DNA of 17,656 bases from assembly GCA_020721745.1 (NCBI GenBank), contig DYMC01000025.1, positions 1 to 17,656 of the forward strand, written 5' to 3'. Numbering within the stretch: position 1 is the first letter of the stretch; each line of letters begins with the position of its first letter. The stretch comes from Lentisphaera sp. (GTDB lineage Bacteria > Verrucomicrobiota > Lentisphaeria > Victivallales > GWF2-50-93). The notes under the pieces were generated by a model. The model ran no database searches. It was not told the origin of the DNA and saw only the letters and a program-made list of their open reading frames with translations. The translations under genes and the position numbers were made by a program. Below, in pieces: positions 1 through 7,231 of the stretch.

Positions 1-142
1 CTTACCTTCCTTACCTCTGTGTAAAAAAAAAGAATTTTAACAAATCGCTTCAGGTCTGTTTTTCGGGGTCTGCCCCCAAAACTTAAAATATTTATCTATG
101 AAAAAAGAAAAGGAATAGGGACGGATCCCGTAAGCAGTAAAT

Positions 143-1063
143 ATGCAAAAAATAGTCCTGATAGATTCCTTCGCCCACATCTACAGGGGTTTCTACGCCC
201 TGCCCCCGCTCAACAACTCCTCGGGCATGCCAACCAATGCGATTTTCGCATTCGCCAAGACACTGCTTTTCGTGGAGAAGAATTTTCCGTCCAGCCATGG
301 AGCCGCGGTCTTCGACAAGGGCAGGCCGCTGGCCCGCCTCAAAATCGCGCCGGACTACAAAGCCACCCGTCCACCCACTCCGCCTGATCTCCTGCGCCAG
401 ATTCCATACGCGAAACAGATCGCGGAGGCCTTCGGATGGAAGGTCGCCGAATCGGACGACACAGAGGCCGACGACATAATTTCGGCGCTCTGCGCGAAAT
501 TCGCAGGGACAAGCATAGACATTGTCAGCAACGACAAGGATCTCGCGCAGCTCGTAAACGACAATGTCCAGATGCTGGTTTCCTCCAAGGACGGGGGGCT
601 ATCGCGGATGGACAAGAGCGGGGTTCTTGCGAAATTCGCGGTTCGCCCGGAGCAGATTGTTGACTACCTGTCGCTGGTGGGGGACAGCAGCGACAACATC
701 CCCGGCGCCCCGGGAGTGGGACCGAAGACGGCGGCCAGGCTTCTGGAGGAATTCTCAACCCTTGAAAACCTCCTCGCCAATATCCAGTCCGTGAAGGGGG
801 AGAAGGTCAAGGCTTCGCTGTCCGAATCGGCCCAACAGCTTATCAAGAACAAGCTGCTCATCAAGCTGCCAGCGAGCACTCCATTCTCTGAAACGGCGGA
901 CATTTCGGCGATGGAAAGAAGACGGCCTGACATGAATATACTCGAAGGACTCTGCGAAGAACTCGAATTGAAGAGCATCCTTGCGGAGATCAGACGGCAC
1001 GCAGATGCGGTCGAGAAAGATAGAAAAGAGGAACCAAGCACATACACTCCGGACCTTTTCTGA
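143..1063 (+). CDS. Stand-alone 5'-3' exonuclease (Pol I N-terminal-like flap nuclease)
   Basis: This predicted cytosolic nuclease would remove 5' flaps and RNA primers during replication and repair, the job normally done by the N-terminal part of DNA polymerase I. The protein is 306 aa, close to the size of that domain alone, and ends without any proofreading or polymerase region. The PIN-like part shows DSFAHIYRGFYALP near residue 8, the arch-region FDKGRPLARLKIAPDYKATR, the acidic cluster DDTEADDIISAL and SNDKDLAQLV. The helix-hairpin-helix part shows LVGDSSDNIPGAPGVGPKTAARLL. All these are family hallmarks and the metal-binding Asp residues appear intact. The ATG at 143 is the only sensible start because the family motif begins a few residues later, although no good ribosome binding site precedes it. 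The gene is followed by 350 bases of structured non-coding DNA, so it is probably monocistronic. A polymerase partner may be encoded elsewhere. Confidence 0.93.
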   Translation: MQKIVLIDSFAHIYRGFYALPPLNNSSGMPTNAIFAFAKTLLFVEKNFPSSHGAAVFDKGRPLARLKIAPDYKATRPPTPPDLLRQIPYAKQIAEAFGWKVAESDDTEADDIISALCAKFAGTSIDIVSNDKDLAQLVNDNVQMLVSSKDGGLSRMDKSGVLAKFAVRPEQIVDYLSLVGDSSDNIPGAPGVGPKTAARLLEEFSTLENLLANIQSVKGEKVKASLSESAQQLIKNKLLIKLPASTPFSETADISAMERRRPDMNILEGLCEELELKSILAEIRRHADAVEKDRKEEPSTYTPDLF

Positions 1064-1092
1064 AACACCGCCATCTACAATTAAAACGAGGT

Positions 1093-1228
1093 AATTGCAA
1101 AACTCTTTTCGCGGGCATGGCAACACGTGATTTCATACGTGTCAAGAGCATGCCCCTCCACGCCGATTTTTGCGAAAAATCGGCGTAAAAATGGAGGGAC
1201 GCGCTTGCGCGTCCGGAGTTTTGCAATT
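1093..1228. other. Composite nested inverted-repeat element (136 bp)
   Basis: A perfect 13-base inverted repeat, AATTGCAAAACTC at 1093-1105 and GAGTTTTGCAATT at 1216-1228, encloses three further hairpins. Arm A pairs GGGCATG (1113-1119) with CATGCCC (1149-1155) and inside it ACACGT (1123-1128) with ACGTGT (1137-1142). Arm B pairs CCCTCCA (1154-1160) with TGGAGGG (1192-1198) and, inside, CGCCGATTTTT (1161-1171) with AAAAATCGGCG (1175-1185) around a GCG loop. Arm C is GGACGCG/CGCGTCC (1197-1203, 1208-1214) and shares two bases with arm B. The layout could be a structured RNA, a MITE- or REP-like repeat, or a DNA cruciform. I see no open reading frame that explains it. Function is unknown; the pairing itself is certain. 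Confidence 0.7.
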
Positions 1229-1238
1229 GGCTCAAAAC

Positions 1239-1356
1239 AAAAGTCCAATCGGTAGACTTTTCCCGCTCAGATCTTTGTCCGTGTGATCCCAGGGGGGCTG
1301 AGTTGAGAAAAAATTAAGTGTGCGCGCACTGAGATAGGTGCGCGGAGGCTCAACTC
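1239..1356 (+). promoter_or_regulatory. Structured leader upstream of aspS
   Basis: Two more hairpins lie between the composite element and aspS. One pairs AAAAGTC (1239-1245) with GACTTTT (1255-1261). The other has an outer stem GAGTTGAG (1300-1307) with CTCAACTC (1349-1356) and an inner stem CGCGCAC (1323-1329) with GTGCGCG (1338-1344) around an 8-base loop. If transcribed, the second would sit about 60 bases before the aspS start. It does not carry a recognisable T-box antiterminator sequence. A role in control of aspS is an inference from position only; 1357-1409 shows nothing else. Confidence 0.35.
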
Positions 1357-1419
1357 GCAAATTGTCTTTTCAGTGCTATCTTACGGGGTTTTTTCAAAAA
1401 AATATTCCCGGAGATGAAT

Positions 1420-3204
1420 ATGTCAAAATACAGAACGCACAAGTGCGGGGAGCTAAGAGCCTCCGATGTAGGAAAAGTTGCGAAAATCGCAGGCTGGGTG
1501 CACAGCGTCAGAGACCATGGCGGAATAATCTTCATAGACCTGCGCGACCACTATGGGATCACCCAGGTGGTGGTCAATCCCCAGATGGATTTCTACAGCA
1601 GCGCCGAGAACTGGCGCACGGAAAGCGTCATCGCTTTCTCAGGCAAAGTCGTGGCAAGAACACCTGAGACTGTCAACACAAAAATCGCGACAGGCGAGAT
1701 AGAGCTCGTCGCCGAAACGATGGAGATTCTTGGCGAGAGCGACCCCCTCCCATTCCAGGTCGCACAGGACGATTCCGCTCCGGAGAATCTCCGCCTCAAA
1801 TACAGATTTCTCGATCTACGCCGCGAACGCCTGCACCAGAATGTCATACTGCGATCGAAGATTATATCCGAAGCGAGGAGGATAATGACCGGGATGGGAT
1901 TCAACGAATTCCAGACGCCCATACTCACGAGCAGCTCGCCGGAGGGGGCGCGGGACTATCTTGTCCCGAGCAGGCTCCATCCGGGCAAGTTCTACGCCCT
2001 GCCACAGGCTCCGCAGCAGTTCAAGCAGCTCCTCATGGTGGCGGGATTCGACAGATACTTCCAGGTTGCGCCATGCTTCCGCGACGAGGACGCCAGGGCG
2101 GACCGCTCTCCCGGTGAATTCTATCAGCTCGACATCGAGATGAGCTTCGTCGAGCAGGACGATGTATTCGCAGTCGTCGAAAAGGTCGTCTCTGAAATCT
2201 TCTCGAAGTTCGGGAAGCGCAGGCTCGACAATGCGCCATTCATCAGAATTCCATATCACGACGCGATGGAGAGATTCGGCACCGACAAGCCAGACCTCCG
2301 CAATCCGCTCGAGATGATTGACATGACGGAGAATTTCAGGAACAGCGGATTCAACGCATTCGCAAATGTTGTAAAAAACGGCGGTGTCGTCAAGACCATC
2401 ACCGTGAAGAAGATATCCGACAAGCCAAGGAAATTCTATGACGACATGATTTCCTTCGCGCAGAGTGTTGGAGCGAAAGGCCTCGCATACATCATAATCG
2501 CCGGAGGAGAGGAGAAGAGCCCGATAGTTAAATTCCTCTCCCGCGGAGAGCTCGACACGATAAGAAAGGTCGGAAGGATCGAAGACGGAGATGCGATATT
2601 TTTCATAGCCGACAGCCGCGACAAGGCGACTGAGATCGGAGCGGCGGTCAGGACAGAGCTTGCGAATAGACTCTCGCTTGTCTCACAGGATGTATTCAAA
2701 TTCTGCTGGATAGTGGACTTCCCGATGTTCGAGACCGACAAGGAGACTGGCAAGATTGGCTTCAGCCACAATCCTTTCTCGATGCCCCAGGGAGGGATGG
2801 ACGCACTGCTCAACAAGAATCCGCTCGACATCCGCGCGTGGCAGTATGACATCGTCTGCAACGGAGTGGAGCTTTCCAGCGGTGCAATCAGGAATCATCG
2901 CCCGGACATCATGTACAAGGCGTTTGAAATCGCCGGATACACGAAAGAACAGGTTGATTCGAGATTCGGCGGGATGATAAATGCGTTCAGGTTCGGAGCT
3001 CCGCCCCATGCCGGCATAGCACCGGGGATAGACAGGATGGTGATGCTGCTCTGCGAGGAACCGAATATACGCGAGGTCATCGCGTTTCCTTTCAACCAGC
3101 AGGCGCAGGATCTGATGATGAACGCACCGTCTGAAGTCGAGCCCAGGCAGCTCCGTGAACTCCACATCGCAATCAAGGCGCCGGAAAAAAAAGCTGAAAA
3201 ATGA
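1420..3204 (+). CDS. aspS: Aspartyl-tRNA synthetase (probable non-discriminating type)
   Basis: This class II synthetase charges tRNA-Asp with aspartate in the cytosol. The order of parts is typical of bacterial AspRS: an N-terminal anticodon-binding OB fold (roughly residues 1-110), the catalytic core with LPQAPQQFKQLLMVAG and the motif 2 region FRDEDARADR, the bacterial insertion (GAD-type) domain, and motif 3 with GAPPHAGIAPGIDRMVMLL near the C-terminus. The length, about 594 aa, is normal. I prefer ATG 1420 over ATG 1414 because GGAG at 1410-1413 is 6 bases upstream of 1420 but touches 1414. The OB fold reads RDHGG (His33), the residue linked in Pseudomonas-type enzymes to charging both tRNA-Asp and tRNA-Asn. 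The Escherichia coli enzyme has Leu there. The stop codon overlaps the start of the next gene (ATGA), so the two are translationally coupled. Confidence 0.97.
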   Translation: MSKYRTHKCGELRASDVGKVAKIAGWVHSVRDHGGIIFIDLRDHYGITQVVVNPQMDFYSSAENWRTESVIAFSGKVVARTPETVNTKIATGEIELVAETMEILGESDPLPFQVAQDDSAPENLRLKYRFLDLRRERLHQNVILRSKIISEARRIMTGMGFNEFQTPILTSSSPEGARDYLVPSRLHPGKFYALPQAPQQFKQLLMVAGFDRYFQVAPCFRDEDARADRSPGEFYQLDIEMSFVEQDDVFAVVEKVVSEIFSKFGKRRLDNAPFIRIPYHDAMERFGTDKPDLRNPLEMIDMTENFRNSGFNAFANVVKNGGVVKTITVKKISDKPRKFYDDMISFAQSVGAKGLAYIIIAGGEEKSPIVKFLSRGELDTIRKVGRIEDGDAIFFIADSRDKATEIGAAVRTELANRLSLVSQDVFKFCWIVDFPMFETDKETGKIGFSHNPFSMPQGGMDALLNKNPLDIRAWQYDIVCNGVELSSGAIRNHRPDIMYKAFEIAGYTKEQVDSRFGGMINAFRFGAPPHAGIAPGIDRMVMLLCEEPNIREVIAFPFNQQAQDLMMNAPSEVEPRQLRELHIAIKAPEKKAEK

Positions 3205-4301
3205 AAATCCTCACGATCATAGGCGCACGCCCTCAATTCATCAAGGCCGCGGCGCTTTCTGCGAAAATCGCAGAAATGCGCAGGCAAGGGGCTCGCATGG
3301 AGGAGGTTATTGTCCACACCGGACAACACTACGACGCCGGAATGTCGGATGTCTTCTTCAAGGATCTCGGTATTCCCCGCGAAAAATACAACCTGAAGAC
3401 GGGCTCCGCATCCCACGCGGTCCAGACAGCCAGGATGATGCCAGAACTCGAAGAAATAATCATCTTCGAGAAGCCAGACTTCGTCCTCATCTACGGAGAC
3501 ACTAATTCAACCCTCGCCGGCGCCCTGGTCGCATCGAAGCTGAAAGTTAGAATCGCCCACGTCGAAGCCGGGATGCGGTCGTTCAACAGAAACATGCCGG
3601 AGGAGATAAACAGGGTGCTCTCAGATCATGTCGCCGAAATCAACTTCTGCTCGACCAGGACAGCAGTGGGGAACCTCCGCAGGGAGGGACTTGCAAAAAC
3701 AGCGAAGCTTGTCGGAGACATCATGTTCGACACCTCCCTGCTCTTCGCGGGGCACTCGGCAAAAATCGAATCCACCCTTCTCCATGAACTCGGCGTCAAA
3801 GCGAAGAAATTCGTCCTCATGACCTGTCACAGGGCGGAGAACACCGATGAGCCGAAGAGACTGCGTGAGATCATCTCCGCTGCGAATGAAATCTCAAGAA
3901 AGCTTCCGGTCATATTCCCGGTCCATCCGAGGACGGTGAAAATCATAGACAAGCTCCACCTGAAACTTTCTCCTGGAATCCGCAGAACAGCTCCCCTCGG
4001 CTATCTTGAAGCCATAGCCCTCGAAAAGAACGCACTGATGCTCATGACCGACTCAGGCGGGATGCAGAAGGAGGCGTTCTTCTTCGCAACTCCTTGCATA
4101 ACAATGCGCGACGAGACAGAATGGGTCGAAACAGTTGACGCCGGAATGAATGAAATCACCGGCGCTGACAAAAGGAAAATCCTCGCCGCCTTTGCGAAAT
4201 TCGCAAAATTCAAAACACCCACCAGACTGCCGCGCCCCTACGGCGATGGAAGAAGCTCCGAGAAGATACTAAAAAGTTTATTGAGCAATCCTCGTTCCTG
4301 A
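3201..4301 (+). CDS. wecB: UDP-N-acetylglucosamine 2-epimerase (non-hydrolysing)
   Basis: This cytosolic enzyme interconverts UDP-GlcNAc and UDP-ManNAc and feeds ManNAc-containing surface polysaccharides or teichoic-type linkages. The 366-aa length is normal. Visible family motifs are GARPQFIKAAALSAKI at the N-terminus, HTGQHYDAGMSDVFF, YGDTNSTLAGALVASKL, HVEAGMRSFNRNMPEEINRV, the second-domain FPVHPRT and the UDP-binding TDSGGMQKEAFFFATP followed by RDETEWVE. The start ATG at 3201 overlaps the aspS stop by 4 bases, so translation is probably coupled and no separate ribosome binding site is needed. A MurC-like ligase follows 74 bases downstream, consistent with an envelope-related role. No ManNAc dehydrogenase (wecC) is seen next to it, so the final product cannot be named. 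Confidence 0.95.
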   Translation: MKILTIIGARPQFIKAAALSAKIAEMRRQGARMEEVIVHTGQHYDAGMSDVFFKDLGIPREKYNLKTGSASHAVQTARMMPELEEIIIFEKPDFVLIYGDTNSTLAGALVASKLKVRIAHVEAGMRSFNRNMPEEINRVLSDHVAEINFCSTRTAVGNLRREGLAKTAKLVGDIMFDTSLLFAGHSAKIESTLLHELGVKAKKFVLMTCHRAENTDEPKRLREIISAANEISRKLPVIFPVHPRTVKIIDKLHLKLSPGIRRTAPLGYLEAIALEKNALMLMTDSGGMQKEAFFFATPCITMRDETEWVETVDAGMNEITGADKRKILAAFAKFAKFKTPTRLPRPYGDGRSSEKILKSLLSNPRS

Positions 4302-4375
4302 AATTGATCATGCAACGTCTCAAAAATGACGGGGGTTTACTGGACTCTTACCCTGAATCCAGTCCCGGAGCCAAG

Positions 4376-5770
4376 ATGAAAATCCATTTCGTCGGAATAT
4401 GTGGAATAGGCATGAGCGGACTTGCGCAGGCCTTCCATTCCCTCGGGCACGAGGTGTCCGGCAGCGACAGGGAGATTTCTCCCGACGGGGTCAATGCCGG
4501 CCTAATCTCATTTTTCGTGAAGACAGGCATCAGGATCTTTCCCCAGGACGGTTCATTCGCGGAAAGATTCCGTCCGGACATGATAGTCTATTCCACGGCG
4601 ATAGAGAATGACAATCCCGACTTCAGGGCATCGGAAGGGACGATGAAAATCCATCGCTCGGAGGCGTTGAGGATGCTTCTGGAGGCGCACCCGGACAAGC
4701 TTTCGATCGCAGTGACGGGCACCAGCGGAAAAACCACGGTCTCGGCGTGGACAGCCGACGCGCTCTGCGCTCTCGGGCTCGATCCGGCGGCGCTGATTGG
4801 CGGCAAGGCGGTGAAATTCGCGTGCGGCGGAGCGCCCGGAAATTTCCGCAGCGGCGCAGGACGCTTCATCGTAGTGGAGGCGGACGAGAGCGACAAGAGC
4901 ATTCTCAACTACGCGCCCGACTTCGCGGTGATTCTAAACACCGGCCCCGACCACTATCCTGTCGAGGAACAGAACAAGGTCTTTGCGAAATTCGCGGAAT
5001 CGGCCCGTAAGGCAGTGGTCTGCGCGGCGGAACTGCTCCCCCGCGTCGCATCGGCCGTCAAACGGCCTGTATTCTCCTTTGGAGAAGGCTCCTCCTCCGC
5101 GTCCGAAAAGCAGTTCTCCCTGCTTGACTACTCCAGTCCGCTTTCATCCGGCGGCAGGGCTTTCGCGAAAATCGCAACGAAAGACAAAATCTTCGATGTC
5201 CAGCTACCTGTCCCGGGACATCACAACGCCATCAACGCAAGCACCGTGATGGCGACTCTCCGCGCGATCGGCGCAACAGGAGACCATGTCCGGGCGATCG
5301 GCGCCTTCTCCGGCGTGGAAAGACGTTTCAGGATATGCGGCAGGACGGCTGCAGGAGCCCTCGTGATAGACGACTACGCGCACAACCCCGACAAAATAGC
5401 ATCATGCATCCGCACTGCGAAGGAGCTGGCCGCGGGAAGGACATTCTTCGTGTTCCAGCCGCACGGATACGGGCCTCTGGGATTCATGCAGGACAAGCTC
5501 CGGGATGCCGTCAGGGACAATCTTTCCGGGGAAGACAGATTCATCCTGCTACCCGTCTTTTACGCCGGAGGGACCACTTCGTTCAAGCCGAGATCGGAGG
5601 ATGTCGCCGCGAATTTCGCAAATGCCGGAATTCGGAATTGCGAATTTCGCAGCAGCCGCGATGACGCGGAGGAACTGCTGTCCTCCACCCGGGACGGCGA
5701 CGTGATTGTAGTTGCCGGAGCGCGCGACGAAAGCCTCTCTCAGTGGGCGCGCAGACTGGCCGGAGCGTAA
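4376..5770 (+). CDS. MurC-like Mur ligase family protein
   Basis: This is an ATP-dependent amide ligase of the Mur family, closest in layout to UDP-N-acetylmuramate-L-alanine ligase (MurC). Using the ATG at 4376 the protein is 464 aa. It has an N-terminal Rossmann-like UDP-binding part (HFVGICGIGMSGLAQ), the ATP P-loop GTSGKTT at 115-121, EADES at 168-172, GHHNAINA at 281-288, GVERRF at 313-318 and DDYAHNP at 332-338. Canonical MurC has DDYAHHP and then HRYTRT or similar; here the second is HGYGPL (363-368). This suggests a divergent subfamily whose amino-acid or nucleotide substrate may not be the classical one. ATG 4376 is chosen because GGAG at 4367-4370 lies 5 bases upstream and the UDP-binding strand starts right after it; an in-frame ATG at 4304 would add 24 unlikely residues. 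It follows wecB in the same direction, probably in one operon. Confidence 0.8.
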   Translation: MKIHFVGICGIGMSGLAQAFHSLGHEVSGSDREISPDGVNAGLISFFVKTGIRIFPQDGSFAERFRPDMIVYSTAIENDNPDFRASEGTMKIHRSEALRMLLEAHPDKLSIAVTGTSGKTTVSAWTADALCALGLDPAALIGGKAVKFACGGAPGNFRSGAGRFIVVEADESDKSILNYAPDFAVILNTGPDHYPVEEQNKVFAKFAESARKAVVCAAELLPRVASAVKRPVFSFGEGSSSASEKQFSLLDYSSPLSSGGRAFAKIATKDKIFDVQLPVPGHHNAINASTVMATLRAIGATGDHVRAIGAFSGVERRFRICGRTAAGALVIDDYAHNPDKIASCIRTAKELAAGRTFFVFQPHGYGPLGFMQDKLRDAVRDNLSGEDRFILLPVFYAGGTTSFKPRSEDVAANFANAGIRNCEFRSSRDDAEELLSSTRDGDVIVVAGARDESLSQWARRLAGA

Positions 5771-5889
5771 CCCAAATGGCGCTAAGTCAAGGGGAACAAA
5801 CAGCCCACACTGAAGCTGTGAACTCCAACAAAAGAAAGCTGAAACATAAACCCCAACATCCTTGTTTCCTTTGCGTCGAAAAAAGTGAA

Positions 5890-6001
5890 TTAGCCCAAAT
5901 TTCGCGCCCTAAAAAAATAAGATTGTTGATTGTCAACGACTTACAACTTGAAAAACGAAGAAATTTGAGCTAAAGCCCGTTTTTCCTGCGAAAAACGGGC
6001 T
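5890..6001. other. Structured intergenic region with nested inverted repeats
   Basis: The gap 5771-6119 holds no convincing gene. Inside it TTAGCCCAAATTTC (5890-5903) is inverted at GAAATTTGAGCTAA (5960-5973) with one mismatch, enclosing a small hairpin GTTGA/TCAAC (5925-5929, 5933-5937). Directly abutting is a perfect 12-bp stem AGCCCGTTTTTC/GAAAAACGGGCT (5974-5985, 5990-6001) with loop CTGC. The bases TAGCCC near 5891 could also pair with GGGCTA near 5997, giving an alternative fold. The hairpin is not followed by a T run, so it is not a standard intrinsic terminator. Further on, GAGCCG/CGGCTC near 6048 is a short palindrome. The element separates the GC-rich operon from the accessory block. 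Confidence 0.5.
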
Positions 6002-6119
6002 AGAAAATGCCATCCCGGGGAGTATCTTAGACGTGAAATTTGAAAAAGAGCCGGCGGCTCAAAAAGTCGTCACGGAATCAGAATTATGGCTGAATATGAC
6101 TGAAAAGTAGAATCATCTC

Positions 6120-6449
6120 ATGAAACAGGCTAATGACATGAACAGGAACATTTTGTTGAGTCAAGTGAAGAACAAGGTGCAGGAGGTCAGTCCTAATGCC
6201 GAGGTTATTCTTTATGGCTCAAGAGCAAGAGGAACGGCTCATTCCGATTCCGACTGGGATTTCCTCATACTAACCGATGCCAGTTCCAACGAGCTTACCG
6301 ACAGCATACGTCACAAGATTTACGAAGTCGAGTGGGAAACAGGTCAAGTGCTCTCATCCATCGTCAGAAGCCGCAAGGAATGGAACAGCAGGAGATATAG
6401 ACTTCTTCCGTTCCATCATAACATTGACAAGGAAGGCGTGAAGCTATGA
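6120..6449 (+). CDS. MNT-type nucleotidyltransferase (antitoxin-like partner of HEPN)
   Basis: This is a small minimal nucleotidyltransferase of 109 aa. The family signature is clear: LYGSRARG at residues 31-38 followed by HSDSDWDFLIL, giving the metal-binding Asp pair D45 and D47. Proteins of this type transfer nucleotides, and in MNT/HEPN toxin-antitoxin modules such as MntA/HepT they AMPylate and silence the HEPN partner. The stop codon overlaps the start of the HEPN gene by 4 bases (ATGA), the arrangement expected for such a pair. The start is uncertain: ATG 6120 has no visible ribosome binding site, and ATG 6138 (residue 7) is an equally good candidate. Function as an antitoxin is inferred from the family and the pairing, not proven by the sequence. 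Confidence 0.88.
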   Translation: MKQANDMNRNILLSQVKNKVQEVSPNAEVILYGSRARGTAHSDSDWDFLILTDASSNELTDSIRHKIYEVEWETGQVLSSIVRSRKEWNSRRYRLLPFHHNIDKEGVKL

Positions 6450-6820
6450 ACAGTGAGCTTGTAAAATACAGAATCGAAAGATCGGACGAGGCTTTTGAGA
6501 AAGCAAAGCTTCTTGCGGAAAAACAGAAATGGAACACCTGCGTCAGCCGTCTTTACTATTCTTGTTTCTACGCGGTGACTGCAATTCTTGCCAAGGACGG
6601 GATGTCATCAAGCAAGCATACGGGTGTCCGTGCCATCTTCAATCTGCATTATGTCAAGACTGGAAAAGTCCCGAAAGAACTTGCGCAGACTTTCAACGAC
6701 CTCTTCGAAAAAGGGCAGGAGGGGGATTATATCGGCTTCGTGAGATTTGACGAGGAGCAAGTCAAGCCTTTTATTTCCAGAACAGAAAAGTTTTTAAACC
6801 ATATGAAATCAATAGTTTGA
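6446..6820 (+). CDS. HEPN domain protein (probable toxin-like partner)
   Basis: This 124-aa all-helical protein resembles the HEPN/UPF0332 family that pairs with MNT nucleotidyltransferases. The typical segment SRLYYSCFYAVTAILA (about 34-49) is followed by SSKHTGVRAIFNLHYVKTGKVP. Active HEPN ribonucleases carry an Arg-x4-6-His motif. The first candidate here, R35-x6, ends in Tyr42 rather than His, while R62-x5-H68 followed by Tyr69 does fit. It is therefore unclear whether this protein is an active RNase or a nucleotide-binding helper. A purine-rich GGAAGG lies about 9 bases before the ATG. It is translationally coupled to the nucleotidyltransferase gene. Cytosolic; no signal peptide or membrane segment. 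Confidence 0.85.
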   Translation: MNSELVKYRIERSDEAFEKAKLLAEKQKWNTCVSRLYYSCFYAVTAILAKDGMSSSKHTGVRAIFNLHYVKTGKVPKELAQTFNDLFEKGQEGDYIGFVRFDEEQVKPFISRTEKFLNHMKSIV

Positions 6821-6856
6821 GCAAAGCGATGTCTTATTTACGGGCAATTTTCAAAA

Positions 6857-7231
6857 ATGAACTATACTGAAAAAAATAAGCTTGCATTTTATACAACAAC
6901 ATACACGCTTTCAGGACTGGCATATTTGATATTAATATCCTCTATATTATTGTCTAACGACACCGCATGGAAAACGTATGGGAGATTAAATACTATACTT
7001 CACAAAGCGGGTATGACAGGAAAAGGCTACTCGATGCTTGAGGGGATGACACGCGCTTTTAGATGCATTGGCATGGGGAAATTTAAAGAGGCTGCGGATT
7101 ATAATATCATGTCCTTGCATTTATATTGTATCATAATCATTGTTGCATTATTCGGAACATTTGTTTTATTTTTTTACTTGAGACATAACGTAAAAAAAAA
7201 TATAACTGAAGGCGAGAATCATGACCATTGA
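6857..7231 (+). CDS. Small two-helix membrane protein, DUF2752-like
   Basis: I do not recognise this gene firmly. The 124-aa protein has two hydrophobic segments, about residues 17-34 and 88-110, and a charged C-terminal tail. Between them the stretch GMTRAFRCIGMGKFKEAADYN resembles the core of DUF2752 proteins (a G-T-R then G-x-F-x-x-A-x-x-x-N pattern), but the Cys residues usual just before that motif are missing. DUF2752 proteins have no settled function. The DNA is much richer in A and T than the flanking genes, and no ribosome binding site is evident before the ATG. It overlaps the next gene by 11 bases, so the two are probably expressed together. Confidence 0.6.
   Translation: MNYTEKNKLAFYTTTYTLSGLAYLILISSILLSNDTAWKTYGRLNTILHKAGMTGKGYSMLEGMTRAFRCIGMGKFKEAADYNIMSLHLYCIIIIVALFGTFVLFFYLRHNVKKNITEGENHDH

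Noticed and set aside
1239..1413. Possible T-box riboswitch before aspS
   Set aside because: The conserved T-box antiterminator sequence is not present and no terminator with a T run precedes the gene.
5974..6001. Intrinsic terminator for the aspS-wecB-MurC-like operon
   Set aside because: The 12-bp stem is strong but no T run follows it, and it lies 200 bases past the last stop codon.
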